Shown piece by piece: positions 8,669 through 17,124 of a stretch of DNA of 64,000 nt. The notes under the pieces were generated by a model. The model was not told the DNA's origin, searched no databases, and saw nothing but the letters and a program-made list of their open reading frames with translations. The stretch spans positions 5,332,001 through 5,396,000 of the forward strand of contig NZ_CP109150.1 of the NCBI RefSeq assembly GCF_035920365.1, written 5' to 3'. This DNA is from Micromonospora sp. NBC_01740. Its GTDB lineage: Bacteria > Actinomycetota > Actinomycetes > Mycobacteriales > Micromonosporaceae. Made by a program: the position numbers and the translations under genes. Numbering within the stretch: the stretch's first letter is position 1; every line of letters begins with the position of its first letter.

Positions 8669-9631
8669 CTACGCCACGGACGCCGCCCCCTCGTGCAGCG
8701 CCACGGCGGCGGCGGTGTCCTCGATGGCCATCCCGACCGTACGCAGGACGGACGTCCGCCCGCCGACGCGCACCTCGCCGGTGACCAGCCTGCCCAGCTC
8801 GTGCAGGTCGTCCACGCCGACCAGGCCGGCGGCCAGGGCGGCGCGCACCTCACCGGCGCCGTCCAGCGCGGCGGTGCGGTCCTCGACGACCGCCACGGCG
8901 TCGGCCAGCAGTGCGGGGTCGAGTTCGATCGCGTCCGGGTGGGTGCCGCCGATGACGTTGACGTGCGCCCCGGGCGCCACCCAGTCCGCCTCCACCAGCG
9001 GCGTGTTGTCGCTGGTGGAGGTCGCCGTGCAGATGATCGCCGCGTCGGCGACGGCGGCCTTGGCGCTGTCGCAGACGCTCGCGTGCACGGGGTGGGGCAC
9101 GGCGTCGCGCACCCAGTCGGCGAACTGCTCCGCCCGGTCCCGGGTCCGCGAGAACACCCGTACGCTGCGGATCCGGCGCACCGCCGCGACTGCCCGCACC
9201 AGCGACCGCGCCTGCACGCCCGCCCCGATGACCGCGAGGTCCTCGGCGTCCTCGGCGGCGCACCAGCGGGTCGCCAGGGCGGCGACCGCACCGGTGCGCA
9301 CGGCGGTCAGCTCCGCGCCGTCGAGCAGGGCCGTGATCTGCCCGGTGGTCAGGTCCGTCAGCGCGACGACCCCGTGGATCAGCGGCAGGCCGCGCCCGGG
9401 GTTGTCGGGGGTGAGCGTGGTGATCTTGACGCTGCCCACCCCGCGCCGCCCCCAGACCGCGGGGCTGACCAGCAGGACCCGCTGGGGGCCGTGCTCGATG
9501 ACGGTGCGCGCCGGGGAGTCGGTCCGGCCGGCGACCAGGTCCGCGAACATCTCGCCCAGCGCGTCGATCACCCGCACCAGCTGGGGAGTGCCCGCCATCT
9601 GGGCGGCGTCGACCGTCACCGGCCCGGTCAT
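8669..9631 (-). CDS. Ornithine cyclodeaminase / mu-crystallin family NAD(P) enzyme
   Basis: A 320-aa Rossmann-fold protein of the family that includes ornithine cyclodeaminase, alanine dehydrogenase and ketimine reductases. Visible marks are the substrate lysine in VGSVKITTLTP, the family motif AVRTGAVAALATRW, the dinucleotide loop VIGAGVQARSLV and the segment GAHVNVIGGTHPD. It is the last gene of a six-gene operon read leftwards. Its ATG overlaps the CitE-like stop by 4 nt (ATGA). In this setting it may reduce or form a cyclic imine from an amino ketone made by the oxoamine synthase, or provide an amino acid precursor. The sequence does not decide between cyclodeamination and imine reduction. 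Confidence 0.85.
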   Translation of the reverse strand: MTGPVTVDAAQMAGTPQLVRVIDALGEMFADLVAGRTDSPARTVIEHGPQRVLLVSPAVWGRRGVGSVKITTLTPDNPGRGLPLIHGVVALTDLTTGQITALLDGAELTAVRTGAVAALATRWCAAEDAEDLAVIGAGVQARSLVRAVAAVRRIRSVRVFSRTRDRAEQFADWVRDAVPHPVHASVCDSAKAAVADAAIICTATSTSDNTPLVEADWVAPGAHVNVIGGTHPDAIELDPALLADAVAVVEDRTAALDGAGEVRAALAAGLVGVDDLHELGRLVTGEVRVGGRTSVLRTVGMAIEDTAAAVALHEGAASVA

Positions 9632-10497
9632 CCGGCAGCTCCGTCGGTGCCGAACCGGGCGGCCCAGGCGTCCTCGCGCGACACGGTGGCGCGGGCCATC
9701 CGGGCGAACGGCGGGCCGACCATGTTGCCGTCCAGCACGGCGATCCCGCCGTTGGCCGCCCGTACGGCGTCGGCCACCCTGCGCGCCAGGCGCAGGTCGT
9801 CGGCCTGGGGGCGCAGCACCCGGTTGATCTCGTCGAGCTCGCCCGGGTGCACCGTCGCCTTGCCGTGGAAGCCGAGCGCCCGCACCCGGGCGGTCTCCTG
9901 CGCCAGGACGGCCGGCTCGGCGAGCCGGAAGTTGGCGGTGTCGATGCAGGCGGTGCCGTGCCGGGCGCAGGCCAGCGCCATCGCCTGCCGGGCGGCGAGC
10001 ATGGCCTCCCAGGTGATCTCGACCCCGAGCGTGGCGGCCAGATCGGCCGAGCCGAGGACCAGCCCGTCACTCGCCCCGGCGATCGCGTCGATCTCCGTGA
10101 CCGCCTCCACGGTCTCCACCGTCACGTAGATCTCCGGGTGCGCGTCCGCGCTGGCCAGGATCTGCCGCAGCAGGGCCACCTCGGCCGCCGACGTCACCAT
10201 CGTCATCATGACGATGCCGGGCCGCACCGAACACTCCGTGAGGGCCACCAGGTCCTGCACCGCCGCGACGCTGCCCAGCTGGTTGATGCGCACCGCGACG
10301 TTCTCCGGCCGGGGCGCCTTCTCCAGCGCGGCCCGGCACACGGTGCGCGCGGCCGGCTTCTCGGCCGCCGGTACGGAGTCCTCCAGGTCGATCAGGTGCA
10401 CGTCCGCGTCGTAGGACCACGCCTTCACGACCCGGTCCAGCGACAGCGCCGGGGTGTAGAGGATGCTGCGCGGGATCGCCCGCGCGGCGCCGGTCAT
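9628..10497 (-). CDS. CitE-like CoA ester lyase / aldolase (HpcH/HpaI superfamily)
   Basis: A 289-aa TIM-barrel Mg2+-dependent enzyme of the citrate lyase beta-subunit-like family, making or breaking C-C bonds between a 2-oxo acid and an acyl-CoA enolate. Motifs include the metal-site LIDLEDSVPAAEK, an ETVEAVTEIDAI strand with the catalytic/metal Glu, GLVLGSADLAATLG, and GKATVHPGELDEIN near the C-terminus. Both ends overlap neighbours by 4 nt, so it is tightly coupled with the oxoamine synthase upstream and the cyclodeaminase-family gene downstream. Together with MaoC this is the classic lyase/hydratase pair. In ketomemicin biosynthesis an aldolase performs malonyl-CoA plus phenylpyruvate condensation, and this gene could do the equivalent step (inference). 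Confidence 0.88.
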   Translation of the reverse strand: MTGAARAIPRSILYTPALSLDRVVKAWSYDADVHLIDLEDSVPAAEKPAARTVCRAALEKAPRPENVAVRINQLGSVAAVQDLVALTECSVRPGIVMMTMVTSAAEVALLRQILASADAHPEIYVTVETVEAVTEIDAIAGASDGLVLGSADLAATLGVEITWEAMLAARQAMALACARHGTACIDTANFRLAEPAVLAQETARVRALGFHGKATVHPGELDEINRVLRPQADDLRLARRVADAVRAANGGIAVLDGNMVGPPFARMARATVSREDAWAARFGTDGAAG

Positions 10498-11747
10498 CGG
10501 GTCACCGGCTCAGGTCGCGCGTCGGCCGTGCGGGCGCCCGCCTCGACGAGCACGGAGCACAGCCTGGTGATCTGCTCCTCGGTCTGGCCCGCGCGCAGCA
10601 TGACCCGCAGGCCGGCGGTGCCGCGGGCGACGATCGGGAAGAACACCGGCGAGGTGTAGAACCCGGCCGCGAAGACCCGCTGGGCCGCCTCGACGACGGT
10701 CTCGTCGCTCATCGGCACCACCCGGATCGGGTACGTGCTGCCGGACTGCTCGGTGGCCAGCAGCGAGTCGAACAGCGCGATGTTGGCCCGCAGCCGCCCC
10801 TGCAACCGGGTCAGCTCCTCGGTGCGGTGGATCTCCGCCGAGGCGAGCGCGGCGCCCACGGCGGCGGCGTTCATCTTCTGCGAGTAGCCCAGGGGCCCCG
10901 CGAAGCGTTCGACGATCCGCCGCGTCTCCTTGGGGAAGCCGTCGAGCAGGATCGCCGTGCCGCCCGCCCCGAAGCCCTTGCTCAGGGTCGCGACGGTGAT
11001 GGTGCGGTCGTCGCGCACCGGGCAGTGCGAGCGGACGTAGCCGATGCCGCGCTCGCCGTACGCCGACAGCGAGTGCGAGTCGTCGTAGAAGACCATCATG
11101 TTGTACTTGTCCTGCAGCACGGCCAGTTCCTCGACGGGCGCGTAGCCGCCGAGGCTGTCCGAGCCGTCCACGACGTAGCAGACGCGTTCGTAGGTGCGGC
11201 ACATGTCCTCGAGGTAGTCGAGGTCGTGGTGGCGGCAGGTGACGACCTCGGTCTCGTCGGCGCAGTTCGGCTTGGCGTTGGCCATCGACACGTGGGCGTT
11301 CTTGTCGAAGACCATCAGCGGCCGGGTGCCGTTGCCGAGGTGCCCCGACGCGATCAGCGGCAGCAGGCCGGTGCTGGCCGCCGCCGTGGAGATCGCGCTG
11401 ATCACCATCGCGTCGAACAGCTCGCCCAGCGACTCCTCCAGCTCCAGCAGCACCGACGTCTGGACGCGGGTGCGCGGGATGCAGTGGTCCAGCACGCCGA
11501 AGCGGCGCAGCGCGGCGACGGCCCCGTCGATCACCTTGGGGTGGGTGTCGAGGTCCAGGTAGGAGCAGACGGTGAAGTTGACGAACTCGTGGCCGTCGGC
11601 CATCCGGAACACGCCGTCGGAGAGGTCGCCGACGATGCCGGCGACCCCGTGTTCCTCGGACATGTTCCAGAAGGTGTTTCCCACACCGATGAGCTTGTCG
11701 TTGTTGCGGTAGCGGTGGGTGGGGGTGATGGACTTGCGCTCGCTCAT
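10494..11747 (-). CDS. Alpha-oxoamine synthase family PLP enzyme (KBL/AONS/ALAS-like)
   Basis: A 417-aa fold-type I PLP enzyme that condenses an acyl-CoA with an amino acid, usually with decarboxylation, giving an alpha-amino ketone. Diagnostic segments are YVVDGSDSLGGYAP, MVFYDDSHSLSAYGERG (PLP Asp/His region) and the Schiff-base lysine in TVATLSKGFGAGGTAIL. ATG 11747 was chosen because the MSERKS start fits the family and overlaps the upstream stop by one base (TGATG); AGGTG lies 8 nt before the start codon. The last four bases overlap the CitE-like gene. In the ketomemicin pathway a PLP glycine-C-acetyltransferase-like enzyme of this class creates the carbonylmethylene bond, so this is the probable core-forming enzyme here. 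Confidence 0.87.
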   Translation of the reverse strand: MSERKSITPTHRYRNNDKLIGVGNTFWNMSEEHGVAGIVGDLSDGVFRMADGHEFVNFTVCSYLDLDTHPKVIDGAVAALRRFGVLDHCIPRTRVQTSVLLELEESLGELFDAMVISAISTAAASTGLLPLIASGHLGNGTRPLMVFDKNAHVSMANAKPNCADETEVVTCRHHDLDYLEDMCRTYERVCYVVDGSDSLGGYAPVEELAVLQDKYNMMVFYDDSHSLSAYGERGIGYVRSHCPVRDDRTITVATLSKGFGAGGTAILLDGFPKETRRIVERFAGPLGYSQKMNAAAVGAALASAEIHRTEELTRLQGRLRANIALFDSLLATEQSGSTYPIRVVPMSDETVVEAAQRVFAAGFYTSPVFFPIVARGTAGLRVMLRAGQTEEQITRLCSVLVEAGARTADARPEPVTR

Positions 11748-12613
11748 CAGGAGTTCACCTCGGTGGGCTTGTAGCTGTAGACACCCTTGACCCTCCGGTA
11801 GGCGTACGTGTACAGCGCGACGCCGAGCGCGTGCGGCCTGCGGAGGATCTTCTTCGACTTCAGCCAGAAATTGACGTTGATGTTCATCTCGTCCAGCGAC
11901 TCGGCCTGGTGCCACCAGCCGAGCGGCAGGTAGAGCATGTGGCCCGGTTCGAGGACGAAGTCACGGCGCTGGGCCAGCTTGGGCGCCACCCTCGGGAAGC
12001 GCGCCAGGTCGACGTTGTCCAGGTCGAAGACCTGGGACTTGTCCCCGAACCCGCGCAGCACCGAGCGCGGATAATACTCGCGGGAACCGGGCGGGGCGAT
12101 GATGAACCGCTTGCGGCCCTCCAGCGCGATGTTGAAGTTCTCGAACTCGTCGAAGTGGTTCTTGGTGAACACGCCGCGGTGGCTGATCCACAGGTTCGCC
12201 GCGTACAGCGTGTCGCCGTAGCCGAAGAACCTGTCCGCGTCGAAGCCGATGACGGCGTTCACGTCGGCCGGGCTGTTGCGGATGTTCGACACCACCCGGT
12301 GCCACGTGCCCGGGGTCGTCAGGTGGCGCTCGTCGGCGAAGAAGTCGCGGAGCTTGATGTCGCGGGTCTCCCAGCGCCCCGGGTGGTTCTTGTCGCCCGG
12401 CTCGGTGAACAGGGTGACGGTCATGTCGGCCAGCCGGCTCGCCACGCCGTCGCGGCCGAGCCCCTGCACGTCGGGCGGCAGCGCGATCACCACGGGCACG
12501 TCGGCCTTGAAGAGGCCGCCGGGGCCGACGGCCATGAACTCGTCGAAGGTCATGCGGGCCACGGGGACACCCGTCGACCCGTTCGCGTTGGACACTGCGT
12601 CCGAAACTCCCAT
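11747..12613 (-). CDS. JmjC/cupin_8-type Fe(II)/2-oxoglutarate oxygenase
   Basis: A 288-aa cupin-like protein with JmjC features: HxD in TKNHFDEFENFNIALEGRK, the lysine-rich strand RKRFIIAPPG that would contact 2-oxoglutarate, and a distal His in LPLGWWHQAES. Such small JmjC proteins hydroxylate amino acid side chains, peptides or small molecules. ATG 12613 is preceded by AGGAAAGG. A GTG at 12658 that overlaps the DmpG-like stop by 4 nt would add 15 residues and is the alternative. It is the second candidate hydroxylase of the cluster besides the PhyH protein at 2.7-3.6 kb. Confidence 0.8.
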   Translation of the reverse strand: MGVSDAVSNANGSTGVPVARMTFDEFMAVGPGGLFKADVPVVIALPPDVQGLGRDGVASRLADMTVTLFTEPGDKNHPGRWETRDIKLRDFFADERHLTTPGTWHRVVSNIRNSPADVNAVIGFDADRFFGYGDTLYAANLWISHRGVFTKNHFDEFENFNIALEGRKRFIIAPPGSREYYPRSVLRGFGDKSQVFDLDNVDLARFPRVAPKLAQRRDFVLEPGHMLYLPLGWWHQAESLDEMNINVNFWLKSKKILRRPHALGVALYTYAYRRVKGVYSYKPTEVNS

Positions 12614-12654
12614 GTCGCCTTTCCTCACTGCTGAGGGCCGCGGTGCGCGGCCGG

Positions 12655-13665
12655 TCACGCGTTGGCCCTGCGGGCGCTCAACTCCGCCACCACGTCCACG
12701 ATCAGGTCCTCCTGGCCGGCGATGGCCTGCCGCCTGCCGAGCTCGAAGAACACGTCGCGCGCGTCGACGCCGGCGCGGCCGGACAGCTCGACCACCCGGT
12801 GCTTGAACCCGGAGAACACCCCGGCCAGGCCGCTCACGATGGACATCGAGGCGGTGACGGGAGGGGCGGGCATGAGCTCGCGTTCCGCGAGGTCGGCGGC
12901 GTCGAGGAGCGCGTACAGGTCGATGCCGGTCGCGAAGCCGCTGCGCTCCAGCACGGGGACGAGCACCTCGAGCTGGGTGTTGCCCGCCCCGGCGCCGAAG
13001 CCCCGCGCGCAGCCGTCGATGATCAGGGCGCCGGCCTGCGCCGCGGCCACCGAGTTGGCGACGGCCATGCCGAGGTTGTCGTGGCCGTGGAAGATCACCG
13101 GCGTGTCGACCGCCGCGGCGATCGCACCGATCCGCGCGGTGACGTCGTCAGGCAGGAAGTGACCCGCCGAGTCCATGATCCCGACCGCCTGCGCGCCGTA
13201 CGCGACGGCCTGCGCGGCGTGCTCGGCCAGCTCGGAGGGGGACGCCATGTGGCTCATCATCAGCACGCAGTGTGCCTCGGCGCCGGCCTCGCGCAGGACG
13301 TCGAGGTGGCGCTCGGCCAGCGACGTCTCGGTGGCGTGCACACCGATGCGGACGACGTCGGCGCCGTGGCCGATCGCGCGCCGCAGGTCGTCGGAGGTGC
13401 CCCAGCCCGGCAGCATGAACACGCCCATCCGGCTGTGCCGCAGCGCCTCCCGGACCGTCGACAGCATCTCGTCGTCGCTGACCGCGGCCTGACCGACCTG
13501 TAGGGACGACGCGCCGAGGCCGTTGCCGTGGCCGACCTCGACCACCGGGATCCGCGCCGCGTCCGCCGCCTCCGCGTACCGCCGCAGGGCGACGGCCCCG
13601 AGCTGGTGGCGGACCGCGTGCTGGCCGTCGCGCAGCGTCGGGTCGTGGATCACGACGTTCCTCAT
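12655..13665 (-). CDS. DmpG-like 4-hydroxy-2-oxovalerate aldolase family enzyme
   Basis: A 336-aa HMGL/DmpG-type TIM-barrel aldolase. The N-terminal [16 protein letters not shown] carries the metal-site Asp and Arg-Asp pair. The metal-binding HxH is in [16 protein letters not shown], and [19 protein letters not shown] matches the C-terminal half of DmpG. In meta-cleavage degradation DmpG splits 4-hydroxy-2-oxovalerate to pyruvate and acetaldehyde, which is channelled to DmpF. No catechol-degradation genes surround it here, so it probably runs in the synthetic direction, building a 4-hydroxy-2-oxo acid from pyruvate and an aldehyde (inference). The ATG overlaps the stop of the DmpF-like gene by 4 nt, consistent with a physical DmpFG complex. 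Confidence 0.88.
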   Translation of the reverse strand: MRNVVIHDPTLRDGQHAVRHQLGAVALRRYAEAADAARIPVVEVGHGNGLGASSLQVGQAAVSDDEMLSTVREALRHSRMGVFMLPGWGTSDDLRRAIGHGADVVRIGVHATETSLAERHLDVLREAGAEAHCVLMMSHMASPSELAEHAAQAVAYGAQAVGIMDSAGHFLPDDVTARIGAIAAAVDTPVIFHGHDNLGMAVANSVAAAQAGALIIDGCARGFGAGAGNTQLEVLVPVLERSGFATGIDLYALLDAADLAERELMPAPPVTASMSIVSGLAGVFSGFKHRVVELSGRAGVDARDVFFELGRRQAIAGQEDLIVDVVAELSARRANA

Positions 13666-14597
13666 CGGGCCGCCTCCGTCCGGGCGCTCCGGCCCAGCCG
13701 GGCCGCGTGCTGCTCGGCGACCAGGATGGCGGCCGAGTTGATGATGTCGAGGTTGCCGGCGTACCGGGGCAGCACGTCGCTGTGGGCGGTGACCTGGAGG
13801 GTGACCGTCACCCGGTCGTCGACCACGGTGCAGGCGGTCACCGCGTAGCCGGGGGCGAACGACCGTACCTGCTCGGCCACCGGGTCGACTGCCGCGCGCA
13901 CCGCGGCGACGTCGGCGCCCGGGATCCGCGCGTGCACGGCCGTCCGGAACGTCGCCGGCGGCACCGCCGGGCTGATGTTGAGGATGGCCTTGACGTCGCG
14001 TACGCCGGAGAACGTCGTGACGGCGTGCCGGGTCGTCGCCACGTACTCGTCGAGGTTCAGCCGGGTGCCACGGCCCGCGACGTCGCTGGCCACCGTCGAG
14101 ACGACCTCGATGTAGCTCACCGGGAAGCGGGCGGCGAGCGCGTGCGCGACCGGAATGGACGCCTGGCCGCCGCAGCTGATCAGGTTGATGTTGCGCCCGG
14201 TCGTCGCCTCCACCCCGGTCACGGTCGGCACCACCATCCGGCCCACCCTGCTGGGCGTCATGTCGACCACCAGCGGGCCGAGCGGCTCCAACAGCGACCA
14301 GTGGCGCAGGTGCGACGCCGCGTTGGTGGCGTCGAACACGACGTCGAACGCGTCCCCCGCCGCCAGCACGGCGTCGATCCCTGCGGCGCTGACGGGGTAG
14401 CCGAACCGCTCGGCGTGCCGCAGGCCCGCCGAGTCCGGATTGCGCCCGGCCACCAGGCGGCAGTCCAGCAGGGCGGATCGGTGGATCTTGCTGATCAGGT
14501 CCTGGCCGATCGCCCCGGTGCCGATGACGGCGACGGTGGCGGTGGCGGGTTCGACGACGCGGACCTCGGCGTCGGTCACGTCCGCGGTGAGACTCAA
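13662..14597 (-). CDS. DmpF-like acetaldehyde dehydrogenase (acylating)
   Basis: A 311-aa short-type acylating aldehyde dehydrogenase (DmpF/MhpF/BphJ family). The Rossmann motif is [16 protein letters not shown], the catalytic Cys is in [17 protein letters not shown], and the C-terminal [15 protein letters not shown] matches the family. The frame is open far upstream, but the family starts here. TTG 14597 has GGAGG seven bases before it and is the best start; a GTG seven codons later is the fallback. It leads the six-gene leftward operon and would deliver an aldehyde from an acyl-CoA to the DmpG-like partner encoded next. Confidence 0.87.
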   Translation of the reverse strand: MSLTADVTDAEVRVVEPATATVAVIGTGAIGQDLISKIHRSALLDCRLVAGRNPDSAGLRHAERFGYPVSAAGIDAVLAAGDAFDVVFDATNAASHLRHWSLLEPLGPLVVDMTPSRVGRMVVPTVTGVEATTGRNINLISCGGQASIPVAHALAARFPVSYIEVVSTVASDVAGRGTRLNLDEYVATTRHAVTTFSGVRDVKAILNISPAVPPATFRTAVHARIPGADVAAVRAAVDPVAEQVRSFAPGYAVTACTVVDDRVTVTLQVTAHSDVLPRYAGNLDIINSAAILVAEQHAARLGRSARTEAAR

Positions 14598-15581
14598 GGC
14601 GTGCCTCCAGGGCGCCGGTGCCGGCCGGTCCACGACCGCCGGGCGAGGGATCGGCGGGTACGGGTCGCGCGGCTCACGGATTCCGGGTCGTAGGTTCTCA
14701 AGTACGTCGTCCTCACCATTCGAAGTGCGCGGCGCCCCGGGCGGAACCTCGGGCGACACGACAGGGGTCGGTCGCGCGGGGTCGGCGTGCCGGGCGTCGC
14801 CGCCCCGCGGTGCCGCTCCAGGCTGCGGGTGCCCGGACGGCCCGCGCGACGCCCACGGCGGCGCGGCCGCCCTCGGGCGTCGCGGTCGGTGGACAGTCGG
14901 GAGACGGGTGCGCCGGGCGGATGTCGGGACACGTCGTGACCGGAAGTCGTTCGGCGGAATCCGTTCGGCCGGAATTGCCGAGTCGAACAACAATCGGACA
15001 TATACCTTGATCTCAGAAGTCTCGACGTATTAACCGAAGAAGCCCCCGTTTACCTGCACGACAACCAATGCGGCCGTTGCGCTCCGTCAGCCGCAGCGTT
15101 CCGTCGGCATCGAAGCTATCAGATGGCCACGCCGAGTGGACCCGGCTGTTACGTCACTCTCGCGACAGTCCAGGCTGGAGTGTGAACCGTCACAGAGCCC
15201 GCGAACGGGCGACGTGCGGTGGCAGCCACCCGCCCCGCTCGCGGCGCTTCGGAGGGCCTCCGGGCAGGCCGTACGCCCGAGCTGCCCGCGCGGTCCTCCG
15301 GCGGGTCACCGATCCGTCGCGCGGCGCCGACGACACTTCACCCTCGACGCCGCCACGACCATTTGCGACTATCCTCGTCAGCTCCACCGTGCCGGCATTT
15401 TCGGACGGTCCGGCCGAATTGTCGAAGGCGGTGTATCGGCAGATCGAAAGGGGGAGGGAATGGAACGTCCGCCCACCCGCCGGCGAAGCCCGACCGGCGC
15501 CGGACGACGACCGCCGCCGCACCCCCTACCGGCCCCGCCCGCCCCGAACCGGACGCGCCACCCGCCCCGAGAGGACACACC
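14598..15581. other. 984-bp divergent intergenic region of the biosynthetic cluster
   Basis: This gap separates the divergently read DmpF-led operon from the second ATP-grasp gene. No coding frame is supported in it. A noticeably AT-richer patch lies at about 14,975-15,040, surrounded by GC-rich DNA, and contains TATATG read towards the left operon. Both operons probably take their promoters from this region. It is far longer than the other gaps in the cluster, so it may bind a cluster regulator. I could not find a clean operator palindrome. Confidence 0.5.
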
Positions 15582-16964
15582 ATGACGACCACCCGGCCGC
15601 CCGCAGTGAGCAGGTCGCCACTGGGCCGCGCGTACGCCGAGCACGTCGCCCGGAGCGCGTCGACGGACGACCCGACGGCCGCCGCCCTCGACTCGGTCAT
15701 CCTCGAGCCGTACCGGGACCGGTTCATGAGCGCCCCCGCCTTCCTGGCGGAGAGCGAGTGCCGGGCCGTCGCCCGGGACCTCCGCACGGTCTACGACCTG
15801 CTGCGCGCCCTGCCGGAGCGGGTGTTCGACGGGGACCTCACCGCACTGGCCGAGGCCGTCGGCATGGATCCCCGGCAGACGGCGCTGATCACGCGCGGCG
15901 CCCGCGTCGGATCGCTCGTCCCGCTTGGCCGCGCCGACCTCTACCACGACGGCGCGGGGTTCCGGCTGCTCGAGTTCAACCTCACCAGCGCCCTCGGCGG
16001 CTTCGAGTCCGCCGACATCAACCGGGCGATGCTCGCGTACCCGCCGCTGCGGGAGTTCGTGGACCGGCACGGGCTCCGGTACCCGGACACGCTGGGCTGC
16101 ATCGTGCGGATGATGTACGCCGAGTGCGCCGCGATGATCCCCACGGACCGGCCGCCCGTCGTCGCCGTGGTGGACACGACGGAGAACTACCCCATCGTGG
16201 GCGGCCGGCTCGAGGTGTTCGCCGAGCTGCTCGCCGGGTACGGGATCGAGGGGATCGGCTGCCACCTCGGCCAGTTCACGTACCCGCAGGGCCGGCCGAC
16301 CGTGGCGGGCCGCGCCGTCGACGTCGTCGTGCGCTACTTCCTGCCCGAGGACCTGGCCGACCCGGTGGCGGCGGCCCAGGTGGAGCCGCTGCTGGTCGCC
16401 GCGGAACAGGAGAAGGTCGGCCTGTTCAGCCGCCTGGACGCCGAGCTCTACGGCAACAAGGGCACCCTGGCCATGCTCTCCGACGACCGGCACCGGGGCC
16501 TGTTCGCCGCCGACGAGCTGGCCTGCGTCGACCGGCTCCTGCCGTGGACCCGGCACGTACGCCCGCGCGGCACCGATCCCGAGGGGGCCGAGGTCGACCT
16601 GCTCGCCTACGCCCGCGCCCGGCAGGACGAGCTGATCCTGAAGCCGACGCTGCTGCACGGGGGCAACGGCGTACTCGCCGGGTGGACGGTGGGCGGCGAC
16701 GAGTGGCAGGCCCGGCTCGACTCCGCACTGGACGGCCCGTACGTGCTGCAACGCCGGGTCCGGCCCGCCGCCGAGCCGTTCGCCGACGGCGCGGGCGGCG
16801 TGCGGGACCTCTACCTCAACTGGGGGGTCTACCTGGCCGACCGCGACGTCGTCGACGAGGACGGCTACGCCGGCTGCCTCGTCCGTGGCAGCACCGACCC
16901 GGGGGTCGGGGTGGTCAGCATGGCCGGCGGCGCGAAGATCGGCTGCACCTTCCACGGCGGCTGA
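15582..16964 (+). CDS. ATP-grasp-like carboxylate-amine ligase (copy 2)
   Basis: A 460-aa protein related to the ligase at 6659-8023. Shared blocks are LLEFNLTSALGGFESADINRAM (acidic metal-site-like), VDRLLPWTRHV and the Lys/Gly-rich nucleotide strand DELILKPTLLHGGNGVLAGW, then a YVLQRRV strand. The central VVAVVDTTENYPIVGG resembles a Rossmann-like N-terminal lobe. ATG 15582 was picked over an in-frame upstream extension because GAGAGGAC sits six bases before it. The gene ends in a strong hairpin shared with the convergent aminopeptidase gene. Two diverged ligases in one cluster suggest two amide-forming steps with different partners (inference). Confidence 0.68.
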   Translation: MTTTRPPAVSRSPLGRAYAEHVARSASTDDPTAAALDSVILEPYRDRFMSAPAFLAESECRAVARDLRTVYDLLRALPERVFDGDLTALAEAVGMDPRQTALITRGARVGSLVPLGRADLYHDGAGFRLLEFNLTSALGGFESADINRAMLAYPPLREFVDRHGLRYPDTLGCIVRMMYAECAAMIPTDRPPVVAVVDTTENYPIVGGRLEVFAELLAGYGIEGIGCHLGQFTYPQGRPTVAGRAVDVVVRYFLPEDLADPVAAAQVEPLLVAAEQEKVGLFSRLDAELYGNKGTLAMLSDDRHRGLFAADELACVDRLLPWTRHVRPRGTDPEGAEVDLLAYARARQDELILKPTLLHGGNGVLAGWTVGGDEWQARLDSALDGPYVLQRRVRPAAEPFADGAGGVRDLYLNWGVYLADRDVVDEDGYAGCLVRGSTDPGVGVVSMAGGAKIGCTFHGG

Positions 16965-17007
16965 GCGCCCGTCGCCGGCCGGGTCAGGTTGTCGCGCCCG
17001 TACCGCC

Positions 17008-17042
17008 GCCCGCCGGGCACCGGATCACGGTGCCCGGCGGGC
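17008..17042. terminator. Perfect 15-bp hairpin, bidirectional terminator
   Basis: Arms GCCCGCCGGGCACCG (17008-17022) and its exact complement (17028-17042) enclose a 5-nt loop. It lies between the convergent ATP-grasp and aminopeptidase genes and probably marks the right border of the biosynthetic cluster. Confidence 0.75.
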
Positions 17043-17066
17043 TCAGCGGTGTGCGACGGTCGGTGG

Positions 17067-17107
17067 GGCCGGCACGACCGGGCGCTGAGCGCCCGCACGT
17101 GCCGGCC
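17067..17107. repeat. Second, nested inverted repeat
   Basis: Outer arms GGCCGGCAC (17067-17075) and GTGCCGGCC (17099-17107) enclose an inner palindrome GGGCGCTGAGCGCCC (17080-17094). It is 25 nt after the first hairpin and 18 nt before the aminopeptidase stop. It probably works with the first hairpin to end transcription from the right. Confidence 0.5.
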
Positions 17108-17124
17108 GGTCGGTCGCGGGGCGC

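Noticed and set aside
12655..14597. Aromatic meta-cleavage degradation operon
   Set aside because: DmpF and DmpG homologues are present, but ring-cleavage dioxygenase, hydrolase and hydratase genes of that pathway are absent.
1..16964. Cluster as a classical NRPS or PKS
   Set aside because: Only a single A domain is present. There is no condensation, ketosynthase, carrier or thioesterase domain in the window.
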